Shown here: positions 47,575 to 55,318 of the stretch, piece by piece | How positions within the stretch are numbered: the first letter of the stretch is position 1 | Layout of the letters: the number at the start of each line of letters is the position of its first letter | Source of the DNA: Alphaproteobacteria bacterium | GTDB lineage: Bacteria; Pseudomonadota; Alphaproteobacteria; Caulobacterales; Hyphomonadaceae | Length of the DNA stretch: 64,000 bases | Reading direction: 5' to 3' | Assembly: GCA_018969425.1 (NCBI GenBank) | Contig: JAGWYJ010000007.1 | Coordinates: 1 to 64,000, forward strand | Program-made: the position numbers and the translations under genes | Notes under the pieces: generated by a model | The model's database searches: none | What the model saw: the letters and a program-made list of their open reading frames with translations, nothing else | Told to the model about the DNA's origin: nothing

Positions 47575-48762
47575 TCACGCCAATTCCGCAGTTTCAGGCA
47601 GCGAGGCATGCCGAAAGGTCGTCGGAGAGGCGTCCCTACTCATTAACCTTACATAAAGTGTGGATTTGAGCGGATCGGTCAGCAGGTCGCCTGCGCGCCT
47701 GAGAGACGGGACCATGCGGCGTAGATCCGATCCCCGGCGTGGGGGAGCTGCGCGGATACGGACGAAGCCTCGACGCTCGCTGAGCCAGGCGCCGGAAAGG
47801 GTTCGTCCCCGCCCGACGCCTCCGGGGGTTCTCAGCTGTGCGATCAGCCGCAGAAGAGCTTCATGGCGCAGGGGCGCGCCAGATTCGCCCATGGCCAGAA
47901 TAAGCGCCTCGGCGAGCCGAACGCTTCCCTGAAGGGTCATACCCCGAAAGGGTGATGCCTCCAGAAGGGCTTCCGCCTCGCCGACTGTCACATGGCGTTC
48001 AAGAACGTTCCGGGCTTCGGCGCAGACAGCCGATCTCATGTCGGCGAGACGGTTCATCTGTCGAATGAGGGAGGAGCGGGACGCGCCTGCGAGCGCTCCG
48101 GCAAGGGCCCGCATGCGAACTCTCTCATGCCGCCGGGAGGTGTTGGAGGGGTCCTCGACCCAGACTTCTCCCAAGTGTCGCAACGCCCCACGCAGCTCCT
48201 CTCGCCCGAAGGCGAGGAGCGGGCGGATAAGCCGAAGACTCTCCCCCTCTCGCCAGAGCGGGCAGGGCGCCGACGGCATCGGGCCCGCAAGCCCATACCA
48301 GGTCGATCCCGCACGCAGGCGAATGAGAAAGGTTTCGATCCGGTCGTCCTGTGTATGACCGAGCGCGAGGGCTTCGATGCGATGCGCATGCGCCCACTCA
48401 GACAGGAGGCGATAGCGTGCCTGTCGCGCCAGGGCCTGGCTGACGGGCCCCTTACCAGGCGCCCATTTTAGGATGTCGTGGTCGATCCCGAGGCGCGCAC
48501 AGATCTCGCCGACGCTGCGCGCTTCAAGAGCCGCCTCGGGCCGCAACCCATGATCGACGGTGGCTGCGCGCACCCCGCGACCGCGCGCTCGTCCCCAGGC
48601 GACGGCAAGAAACAGAAGGCTGAGCGAGTCGGAGCCGCCTGAGACCGCGAGCCCGAGGACGGGGGACCCTCCCGCCGTGATATCCAGCGCGTTAAAGGCG
48701 GCGCCCGCGAGTTCGGGGGCCGGAAACGGGAGGGACAGGTCAGGGGATCTGGAGGATGTCAC
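47575..48762 (-). CDS. tilS: tRNA(Ile)-lysidine synthetase
   Basis: TilS (395 aa) adds lysine to C34 of the CAU-anticodon tRNA-Ile so that it reads AUA. The PP-loop is SGGSDS at 41-46 (LAVSGGSDSLSLLFLA), with VDHGLRPEA and LGHTQDDRIETFLIRL. The C-terminal part is shorter and less conserved. The start is GTG and overlaps the end of the YbjN-like gene by 23 bases. Confidence 0.94.
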   Translation of the reverse strand: MTSSRSPDLSLPFPAPELAGAAFNALDITAGGSPVLGLAVSGGSDSLSLLFLAVAWGRARGRGVRAATVDHGLRPEAALEARSVGEICARLGIDHDILKWAPGKGPVSQALARQARYRLLSEWAHAHRIEALALGHTQDDRIETFLIRLRAGSTWYGLAGPMPSAPCPLWREGESLRLIRPLLAFGREELRGALRHLGEVWVEDPSNTSRRHERVRMRALAGALAGASRSSLIRQMNRLADMRSAVCAEARNVLERHVTVGEAEALLEASPFRGMTLQGSVRLAEALILAMGESGAPLRHEALLRLIAQLRTPGGVGRGRTLSGAWLSERRGFVRIRAAPPRRGSDLRRMVPSLRRAGDLLTDPLKSTLYVRLMSRDASPTTFRHASLPETAELA

Positions 48763-49273
48763 GCTCGAACATCTCCAGCAGCTGCCTCCAGATGTCGAGT
48801 GTGTCCTCGAAATTGTCGGCTGTCACGCCGGCGTCGAGATTGACATCCATCTGCAGCCGCGCCTGTCCATCCGCGATCGAGAGCCTCACATATCGCCATC
48901 GGGCGTTAAATGCGTTCACCTCCTCCAGACTAAGCGCAGGAGGGCGTCTGGCGGAGGCCAGGAACTGGATCGAATTGCAGAAGGCGCCGTTTTCGCATTC
49001 GTAGAACTGGATGGCGTAATCGCTTTTCGACAGGCGCCCGCGGATCACGGGGGCGCCGCGCGAGGCGAGCGTCGCCTCAGCCCGGTATCCCGCCTCAGTC
49101 ATGAAACGGGCGAGCCCTTGAGGGTCTGAGGCGTCGAACATTCCGCCCCGAACGCGTTCGGCGGAGGGCGCGCTTTGAGCGTGGGCTGGCGTGAGGTCTG
49201 ACCCCACACTCCAGGCGCCGGTCATGAGCCAGCCCAGGGCGAGAAGCCTGAGTGCAGGGAACGCAGCGCGCAT
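48740..49273 (-). CDS. YbjN-domain exported protein
   Basis: A 177-residue protein with a Sec signal (MRAAFPALRLLALGWLMTGAWSV, then THAHAQ-like AHAQS end) and a YbjN-type alpha/beta domain: LARFMTEAGYRAEATLA, YAIQFYECENGAFCNSIQFLA, NAFNARWRYVRLSIADGQARLQMDVNL, and a helix WRQLLEMFERDI. YbjN domains resemble type III secretion chaperones, and their role is unclear. It lies between cpoB and tilS, an unusual insertion in the tol-ftsH block. Its end overlaps the tilS start. Confidence 0.82.
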   Translation of the reverse strand: MRAAFPALRLLALGWLMTGAWSVGSDLTPAHAQSAPSAERVRGGMFDASDPQGLARFMTEAGYRAEATLASRGAPVIRGRLSKSDYAIQFYECENGAFCNSIQFLASARRPPALSLEEVNAFNARWRYVRLSIADGQARLQMDVNLDAGVTADNFEDTLDIWRQLLEMFERDILQIP

Positions 49274-49355
49274 CGGTTGGTCCGTTCCGTTTAATCAGGG
49301 GCGATCGGCGGCGTGGGCGAGACGGGCGAACGGGCGGAACACGCGCGCTCTTTCC

Positions 49356-50189
49356 TCAGCACTTGGCGCGGCTCTTTTCTGTAGCCGCCAGCGTTTTGGC
49401 GGCTTCCGACGCTTTGGGGTAGCGGCCGGTCATCTGGGCGAGAACCTTACAGGCCTCTTTAGTTTCTCCCATCAGGCGCATGGAGCGGGCGAGCTTGACC
49501 AGTCCTTCTGGAGCGCGCGGGGAGGATTTGTACTCGCCAAGGAGGGCGACATAGGCTTCCGCCGCCTCCGGATAAGCATCCTGATAGAGGAAGGACTCGC
49601 CCAGCAGATACTGCGCCTCAGCCGCGTTGGGCTGATCCCTGAAGCGCTCAAGATAGACGCTGAGCGCAAGGTTGGCCGAAGGGTAGTCTCCTGCAAGAAG
49701 GAGATTGCGGGCTTCCTTGAGGAGGCCCGCCTCATCCTGGGGAAGAGAAGCCGGATCGATCGATGCCTTCGGGGTCGTCGGCGCCCCGGCCGCCGAGCCG
49801 GCCGGTCCGGGGGACGTGCCCGCTGAAGTCTGGGAGGGTGCCGGAGAGGTGGCGGCGAGGCGATCCTCAAGAGCCTGAACCCGCGCGGCGAGCGCCGCAA
49901 GGTCTGCTTCAGCTTTGAGGCGTCCGGCGTTGGCCTCCTCGGCGGTGCGGCGCGCAGCCGAAAGGTCGAAGCCCAGCTGTTCGAAGCGTCCTGTCGCTTT
50001 GCGGAGATCATCCTCAAGCGCATCCAGGCGGGTCTGAAGAGCGATGACCGCCGGATCCGGGGCTGGAACATAAGGGGTTGCGCCCATCACCTGAGCGAGC
50101 GCTGGAGGCCCGATCGCGGGGATGGAGAACGCCGCCAGCGAGATGCAGCAGGCGGCGACCAGAAGGGGACGAGGAGAGAGGCGGGACAT
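49356..50189 (-). CDS. cpoB: Tol-Pal accessory protein CpoB (YbgF)
   Basis: A 277-residue periplasmic protein coordinating outer-membrane constriction with wall synthesis through TolA. After the signal (LLVAACCISLAAFSIPAIGPPALA), residues about 45-130 form a coiled coil with heptads (LQTRLDALEDDLRKATGR, LAARVQALEDRL). TPR-like repeats follow (YLLGESFLYQDAYPEAAEAYVALLGEYKSS). Starts at 50189 or 50198 are similar in quality. It follows pal by 77 bases. Confidence 0.9.
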   Translation of the reverse strand: MSRLSPRPLLVAACCISLAAFSIPAIGPPALAQVMGATPYVPAPDPAVIALQTRLDALEDDLRKATGRFEQLGFDLSAARRTAEEANAGRLKAEADLAALAARVQALEDRLAATSPAPSQTSAGTSPGPAGSAAGAPTTPKASIDPASLPQDEAGLLKEARNLLLAGDYPSANLALSVYLERFRDQPNAAEAQYLLGESFLYQDAYPEAAEAYVALLGEYKSSPRAPEGLVKLARSMRLMGETKEACKVLAQMTGRYPKASEAAKTLAATEKSRAKC

Positions 50190-50266
50190 GTCAATCATGC
50201 CTGAAACGCTATCCGCCGCCCGCGCCAAAATTATGGCGAACGAGCGGCGGACTGCAGTCTCTGGAT

Positions 50267-50812
50267 TTAGCTGATCGCCTCGGACACAACGTTGGTGTGC
50301 GCGTTGCGGTTCCGCGACCAGGCTTCCTCGGTGTGGCCCGGATCAATCGGCTTGTCCTTGCCGAACGAGACGGTCTCGATGCGCGAGGCGTTCACGCCGA
50401 GCGAAGAGAGATAGCCCGCCACAGCTTCGGCGCGCCGGGCGCCGAGAGCGAGGTTGTACTCTCTCGTTCCGCGCTCGTCCGCATTGCCTTCGATCTGAAC
50501 GCGGGCCGCCGCGTACTGGGTCAGCCACTGGGCCTGGCCCTGAAGCGCCTGACGATCGGCGTCATCGAGCGTGTACTGGTCGAGATCGAAATAGACCCGA
50601 TCCGTCGCCTTGGCCTGGAAATCCGCCTTGGAGCCGGCCGCGGGACCTGTGCGGGTCGGCGGCGGGGTCGGCGCGGGCGGCGGCGTCGGGGCCGGCGTCG
50701 GCTTTACAGCCGGCGGAAGCGGCGGCGGAGGCGTGGGCTCCGGCTTCGAGGCGCAACCAACCGCAACGGCCGCGGCGGCGGCCAACAACACGAGTTTAAA
50801 AGACGACCGCAT
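50267..50812 (-). CDS. pal: Peptidoglycan-associated lipoprotein Pal
   Basis: Pal (181 aa) anchors the outer membrane to peptidoglycan. The lipoprotein signal MRSSFKLVLLAAAAAVAVGC has the lipid Cys at 20. A Pro/Thr-rich linker (about 25-58) precedes the OmpA-like domain, with the peptidoglycan-binding NADERGTREYNLALGARRA. GGAG nine bases upstream supports 50812; the open frame extends 30 codons further without family sequence. Confidence 0.95.
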   Translation of the reverse strand: MRSSFKLVLLAAAAAVAVGCASKPEPTPPPPLPPAVKPTPAPTPPPAPTPPPTRTGPAAGSKADFQAKATDRVYFDLDQYTLDDADRQALQGQAQWLTQYAAARVQIEGNADERGTREYNLALGARRAEAVAGYLSSLGVNASRIETVSFGKDKPIDPGHTEEAWSRNRNAHTNVVSEAIS

Positions 50813-51137
50813 GATCCACTTCTCCATTATCGCGCCACCCAGAACGGCGTTTATTATAACCTGAACCCCCCGCATTACCGGGCGCCTGCGTATAAAGAGC
50901 AAGCCCTGACGATGCGACGAACCTCTTATACTCCATGATATTCCGTGTTTTTTATGACAATACCAGCAAAATGTTGCGTGTTGTTAATGTCATTCTTGCG
51001 ACAGCTCGCGAAGTGTTCACCAGCAGGCCTTCCGTTAACCACTATAGCGAGAACAACACGCGTCTCACGCGCCTTCGGCATCGTCGATCCTCTGAAACCT
51101 TCCGGCCCGGTTTTGCGATGGTGAAGGCCGCTTGTTC
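50813..51137. other. AT-richer gap between tolB and pal
   Basis: This 325-base gap splits pal from tolB. It is less GC-rich than its surroundings. On the minus strand it has a TATAAT box 41 bases before the pal ATG (listed separately). A weak AAACC/GGTTT inverted repeat lies near 51097-51115. TTAACCA at 51036-51042 resembles a CtrA half site but lacks a partner at the right distance. I see no gene. Confidence 0.4.
50853..50858 (-). promoter_or_regulatory. putative -10 element of pal promoter
   Basis: On the minus strand the sequence reads GGTTATAATAAACG, a perfect TATAAT about 41 bases upstream of the pal start codon. No good -35 hexamer is found 16-18 bases further upstream. It suggests that pal has a promoter of its own within the tol cluster. 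Confidence 0.4.
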
Positions 51138-52508
51138 TCATTGCAGAATTGGACTCCAGGCCGGGTCCGACGCGTCGCCCGGCGTCGGAATCCGCCGGAG
51201 ATTGCGGCCGGTGAGATCTATGCTCCAGAGCTTCGGTCCGGCGCCTGGGCCGGCTTCTCGGAAGAACGCGATCACCCGTCCGTTCGGCGACCAGGTCGGG
51301 CCCTCGTCGAGATAGGCCTCCGTGAGGAGGCGTTCGCCCTTGCCGTCCGGCTGTATGACGCCGATCGAGAATTTTCCGCCGGTCTGCTTGGTGAAGGCGA
51401 TCCAGTCTCCGCGGGGCGACCAGACGGGGGTGGTATACTGTCCCTGGCCGAATGAGATCCTGCAGGCGGTCTCCGTCCCGCCGCTTGGGCAGGCCATTGG
51501 CGCCCCATCCGCCCTCATGACATACAGCTGCGCCGAACCTCCCCTGTCGGATGTGAAGACGATGGACTGTCCGTCGGGAGAAAAAGAGGGGGATGTGTCG
51601 ACAGCTTGTGATGTAGTGAGGCGGCGCTCCGTGCGTCTCGCCAGTTCGATCATGTAGATATCCGAGTTTCCGCCTTTCTCCCGGCTCATCACCACGGAGC
51701 GGCCGTCAGGCGAAAAGCGCGCCGCGTAATTGGTTGCTTTCTCCATCTCGCTCAGAACCTCCTGCCGTCCCGTCTCGATATCGTAGAGATAGACCCTCAG
51801 ACGGGTGATCGCCGGATTTCGCGCGTCCGGAACATATGCGCTGTAGATGATGGTCTGCGACGATGGAGAAAAGCGGGGAGTGAGGACGGAGTTGATGCCT
51901 GAGAGAAGATGCTCCGCGTTAGCTCCATCCTGATCCATAATCGCGAGGCGCCGACGACGGTTCGTCGCGGGGCCGCTTTCCGACACGAACACGAGGCGGC
52001 TGTCGAAATATCCCGCTTCGCCTGTCAGCTGGGAATAGATGTCGTCGGCCACTTTATGGGCGACGCGCCGCCAGTTGTCTGCGGTCGGGACGGTATACTG
52101 CTGGGCGAACAGCTCCTTGCCGCCAAATACGTCATAAAGACGGAACTGGGTGACCATCGTATTGGAGCTCTCCATAACGACATTCCCGACGACAAGCGCC
52201 TGAGCCTGGATCACCGTCCAGTCCGGAAAGCGAGGCGCCAGCGAGATATCGAGATCTCGTTCGATGAATGCGTTGGGGTCGATCAGCCGGAAGACGGCGG
52301 ATCCGGAGAGATCGGCGCGGATCACTTCAGCCATCTGGGCGGCGATGTCTCGCGCCTGCGGGCTGGCGCCGTCGAAATCCGGAACAGCGATAGGCATCGG
52401 CTGAAAATTGACGCCTTCGACCGTCACCCTGAGCTGCGCGCTGGCCAGCGGCGCCCAGGACACGGCGGCGATCGCCGCGAGAAGGATCATCCTGAAGGTC
52501 CGGATCAT
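51138..52508 (-). CDS. tolB: Tol-Pal translocation protein TolB
   Basis: TolB (456 aa) is the periplasmic beta-propeller of the Tol-Pal system and binds Pal. A Sec signal ends near ASAQ at about 25. Propeller repeats are visible: PRFSPSSQTIIYSAY, ARFSPDGRSVVMSRE, PSFSPDGQSIVFTSDR, PVWSPRGDWIAFTKQ, PTWSPNGRVIAFFRE. GAGAGG precedes the ATG. It lies 58 bases after tolA. Confidence 0.96.
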   Translation of the reverse strand: MIRTFRMILLAAIAAVSWAPLASAQLRVTVEGVNFQPMPIAVPDFDGASPQARDIAAQMAEVIRADLSGSAVFRLIDPNAFIERDLDISLAPRFPDWTVIQAQALVVGNVVMESSNTMVTQFRLYDVFGGKELFAQQYTVPTADNWRRVAHKVADDIYSQLTGEAGYFDSRLVFVSESGPATNRRRRLAIMDQDGANAEHLLSGINSVLTPRFSPSSQTIIYSAYVPDARNPAITRLRVYLYDIETGRQEVLSEMEKATNYAARFSPDGRSVVMSREKGGNSDIYMIELARRTERRLTTSQAVDTSPSFSPDGQSIVFTSDRGGSAQLYVMRADGAPMACPSGGTETACRISFGQGQYTTPVWSPRGDWIAFTKQTGGKFSIGVIQPDGKGERLLTEAYLDEGPTWSPNGRVIAFFREAGPGAGPKLWSIDLTGRNLRRIPTPGDASDPAWSPILQ

Positions 52509-52566
52509 TTCAGCCTCTCAGTTTCAACGAATGTCGCCGGGCCGCCCCGGCCAGGGCGGCCCTGCT

Positions 52567-53352
52567 TCATGGAACAAACTCAATATCGATCCACTGCGCC
52601 GGGGAGACTTCGTAGTACTCAGGCGGCACAGTGAAGGGCGAGCACATGTTAAGAGCCCGGAAGGCGCGCTGGGTGAAAATCTGCATGGGCGGATCTCCGG
52701 CAGGAAGTCGCGCAGGTTCTCGAAGCTCCGGTGCGCCGAGAAGGCGCCCGTCGCGCTCAAATCGAATGCGGATCACAGCTCTCAGACGCCGCGCGTCCGC
52801 CATATCGTCCTGATCATTCCAACATCCTTTGGCGATGAGCTGGGAGCGAATGAAATCAGCGACCGTCACCGTCATGCGCTTGTTGTCTCCCGCCCCTGAT
52901 CTGGGCGAGGCGTCTGTGACCTGGCGGATATCAGCGGCTGTTTTCTGCGGAGCGGGTCGCCGGCCACGGCTCTTTTCGACGCTTTTGAGCACGCCCTCGA
53001 GGGTGTCTTCGAGCGCTTCGGGTTCCTGGGCGCGGGGCTTCGGCGCTGGCGGTTTCACGGCTTGGGGTTCTGGTCGTTTCTCGGCTGGGGCGGGAAGAGA
53101 TTCGACCCGCTCAGGCGCAGATGCGGACGCCGAGGCCGCCGGCTCTTCGGCGGTCGGTTCCTCGGCGATGGGCTCCTCGGCTTCGGGTTGCTCATAGACC
53201 GGCGCGACATTCGTCGTGTCGGAGATCTCAAGGAGTTCGACCGGTAAGAGACGCATGGGCGAGGGCGGCGGCGCAAGCGAAGGCGCCGCCACAAGACCCG
53301 CCGCCGCGATTGCGGCGTGGATGGCCAGTGAGAACGGGACCCCGACACGCAT
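52567..53352 (-). CDS. tolA: TolA-like envelope spanning protein
   Basis: A 261-residue TolA. An N-terminal membrane anchor (FSLAIHAAIAAAGLVA) is followed by a Glu/Pro/Ala-rich stem with three tandem copies of (A/P)EEP(x)(A) at about 53-71, and a C-terminal domain (FIRSQLIAKGCWN, RAVIRIRFERDG, FTQRAFRALNMCSPF). The stem is shorter than in E. coli TolA. No ribosome-binding site is near the ATG; GGAGG lies 13 bases away inside a palindrome over the tolR stop. Confidence 0.9.
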   Translation of the reverse strand: MRVGVPFSLAIHAAIAAAGLVAAPSLAPPPSPMRLLPVELLEISDTTNVAPVYEQPEAEEPIAEEPTAEEPAASASASAPERVESLPAPAEKRPEPQAVKPPAPKPRAQEPEALEDTLEGVLKSVEKSRGRRPAPQKTAADIRQVTDASPRSGAGDNKRMTVTVADFIRSQLIAKGCWNDQDDMADARRLRAVIRIRFERDGRLLGAPELREPARLPAGDPPMQIFTQRAFRALNMCSPFTVPPEYYEVSPAQWIDIEFVP

Positions 53353-53356
53353 GCTT

Positions 53357-53370
53357 GGAGGCTAGCCTCC
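53357..53370 (-). promoter_or_regulatory. palindrome over tolR stop and tolA ribosome-binding site
   Basis: GGAGGCTAGCCTCC is a perfect 14-bp palindrome. In the mRNA it forms a hairpin GGAGG-CUAG-CCUCC whose 5' arm is the only good Shine-Dalgarno for tolA and whose loop contains the tolR stop codon UAG. A ribosome ending tolR would open it. This suggests translational coupling of tolA to tolR. The regulatory reading is inference. Confidence 0.45.
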
Positions 53371-53823
53371 CTCAGGGTCGAGGCTGGCGGAGTTGGGATC
53401 CACCACCATGGCCGCATTCGTGAACCCGGCGGTCTGAAGAAGGGACAGAACCGCCATCACCCGTCCGTAGGCGACGTCGCGGTCGCCTCGGACATAGACG
53501 CGCTTTTCGAGGTTTTCCTGCGCCACCGCCGTCAGCATTGGAGCCAGCCGGGCCATCTCCACCGGCTCTTCCTGACCCCCTACGAACACCTGACCGCTCT
53601 TGTCCACAGTCACCACCAGGGGTTGTTCGTCTGAGGAGGGGAGCGGCGAGGCCTTGGTTTTGGGCAGGTCCACCGGCACGCCGGTCGCCAGCATGGGCGC
53701 AGTGATCATGAACACCACCAGCAGGACGAGCATCACGTCCACGAAAGGCGTGACGTTGATCTCAGCTATCGGCTGGCGACGCTTGCGTCCCCTATGTCGG
53801 TTGGTTTTGATCAGAGTGGCCAT
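53362..53823 (-). CDS. tolR: TolR, ExbD-type proton-channel subunit
   Basis: A 153-residue inner-membrane protein with one helix (ITPFVDVMLVLLVVFMITAPML after INVTPFVD, carrying the channel Asp in FVDVMLV) and a periplasmic domain (VTVDKSGQVFVGGQE). Together with TolQ it harvests the proton gradient. It starts three bases after tolQ ends. The N-terminal RHRGRKRRQPIAEINVTPFVD is standard. Confidence 0.96.
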   Translation of the reverse strand: MATLIKTNRHRGRKRRQPIAEINVTPFVDVMLVLLVVFMITAPMLATGVPVDLPKTKASPLPSSDEQPLVVTVDKSGQVFVGGQEEPVEMARLAPMLTAVAQENLEKRVYVRGDRDVAYGRVMAVLSLLQTAGFTNAAMVVDPNSASLDPEGG

Positions 53824-53826
53824 GGT

Positions 53827-54543
53827 CTAGACGTCCCGGCGCTCGGACAGGCGCCGCGAGAGCCTCACTTGAAACTCCTGCGAGAAGTTCTCGAGCCTTT
53901 CGGTGAACTTGCCGACATCTCCGGAAAACTTGTTGAAGAAGATGAGCGCTGGAATAGCGGCCCCGAGGCCCATCGCGGTGGCGAACAGCGCCTCTGCGAT
54001 GCCAGGCGCGACCACCGCCAGATTCGTCTCACGGGCCGCTGCGATGTCTCTGAACGCGTTCATGATCCCGATCACCGTTCCGAATAGACCGATGAAGGGG
54101 GTCGCGGTGGCGATGATCGCCAGCGTGATCAGGCCGGCTTCGAGGCGCCCTGTTTCTCGACTGACCGCCACGTCCATCTGCGTTCGAACACGCTCCATAA
54201 GCGCGCTCGCCTGCTGGTCAGACATGTCCTTTACCCGTCTCATCTCCCTCCACTCCCGCGAGCCGGCCGCGAAGACGCGCGCCATCGAGTCCGCGGGATG
54301 ATCGGACATTCTCTCCCCGGCGTCTTCCGCGGATTGCCCCGACCAGAACGCCGCCTCGAATTTTCGTGCGCGGGCGTTGGCGCTCCCGAGCAGCATGGAT
54401 TTGTCGATCGCCACCGCCAGGGACCAGATTGAGGCCGCCGCGAGCATGACCATCACCGCCTGGACGATGATGTTCGCCTTCAGGAACAGTGAGATCAGCG
54501 AAAAGTCCTGGTTGGCGATCTCGGGAAGAACAGTCGGATCCAT
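53827..54543 (-). CDS. tolQ: TolQ, MotA/ExbB-type channel subunit
   Basis: TolQ (238 aa) forms the pentameric ring around TolR. Three helices: near 20-42 (VQAVMVMLAAASIWSLAVAI), 135-160 (LITLAIIATATPFIGLFGTVIGIMNAF) and 170-200 (VAPGIAEALFATAMGLGAAIPALIFFN). GLFGTVxGIM and the Thr/Ala pattern of the channel are conserved. GAGAGG precedes the ATG. It opens the tolQRA unit after ybgC. Confidence 0.96.
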   Translation of the reverse strand: MDPTVLPEIANQDFSLISLFLKANIIVQAVMVMLAAASIWSLAVAIDKSMLLGSANARARKFEAAFWSGQSAEDAGERMSDHPADSMARVFAAGSREWREMRRVKDMSDQQASALMERVRTQMDVAVSRETGRLEAGLITLAIIATATPFIGLFGTVIGIMNAFRDIAAARETNLAVVAPGIAEALFATAMGLGAAIPALIFFNKFSGDVGKFTERLENFSQEFQVRLSRRLSERRDV

Positions 54544-54672
54544 ACGGGCCTCTCGATACTTGGGTCGTGGACAATCCCTATTGGGGACGCGACATGAACA
54601 ATGAACGGTCGGGAAGTAGTGCGGGGGAATTTGGGCGACAACAAGGTCAATAGGGGCGATTCCGCGGTGGTG

Positions 54673-55125
54673 TCAGCCCGCCGGCGGATCTGGCGGACGA
54701 TACCGCCCCCACAAAGCGAGTTCCGCTGCGGAAGGCCGACGCGCTCGGCCGTCGGCATGTATAGGGACAGCGATGACATTCGCTTCGCAGAGAATGCGTC
54801 CGTCCCGCTCGGCTGTCTGGTAGAAAATCATGCGCGGTCCCTTCATGCCCTTGAAGATGGTCCGGATAACGAGCGCATCATGGATGCGGGCGGGCGAACG
54901 GAAGTCGATCTCCACACGCACCACCGCGAACGCGCCAGGGTCCTCCCCGGCGCCCTCCGGCGGGCCCATGACCCTTAGGAACTCCGAACGTCCCCGCTCG
55001 AAGAAGCGCAGATAATTGGCGTGATAGACAACGCCCGTGAAATCCGTGTCTTCATAATAGACCCGAACGCCCAGAATATGGGCGCCCGTCTCAAATCGTC
55101 CGCAATCAGGCGCAATCGGGTTCAT
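54673..55125 (-). CDS. ybgC: YbgC/TolC-cluster acyl-CoA thioesterase
   Basis: A 150-residue hot-dog thioesterase found at the head of tol-pal operons. The active-site segment is VYYEDTDFTGVVYHANYLRFFERGRSEFLR, with Asp28 in EDTDF. E. coli YbgC acts on acyl-CoA or acyl-ACP and links lipid metabolism to Tol-Pal. The start MNPIAPDCG is preferred over an upstream TTG. It precedes tolQ by 129 bases. Confidence 0.93.
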   Translation of the reverse strand: MNPIAPDCGRFETGAHILGVRVYYEDTDFTGVVYHANYLRFFERGRSEFLRVMGPPEGAGEDPGAFAVVRVEIDFRSPARIHDALVIRTIFKGMKGPRMIFYQTAERDGRILCEANVIAVPIHADGRARRPSAAELALWGRYRPPDPPAG

Positions 55126-55318
55126 GACCGTGGCATAGCCCTTCAGCTCGATCCGGTGAACAGGTCTAGAGAGCAAAAATCCGGCCAGGAAGGGCGTTCA
55201 GATTCGCCATGGCGTCAATCGTCCCTCTCCGGCTGTCGTCTGTCTTCCTGAAGTGGGGACCCGACGGGAGAGGTCCGATCGCACAGGAGGCTGTCCCGCC
55301 CGTCTTCGGCAGGCCTCT

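Noticed and set aside
51030-51045. CtrA binding site (TTAACCA) upstream of pal
   Set aside because: Only one half site is seen, without a second TTAA at seven-base spacing. Chance occurrence cannot be excluded.
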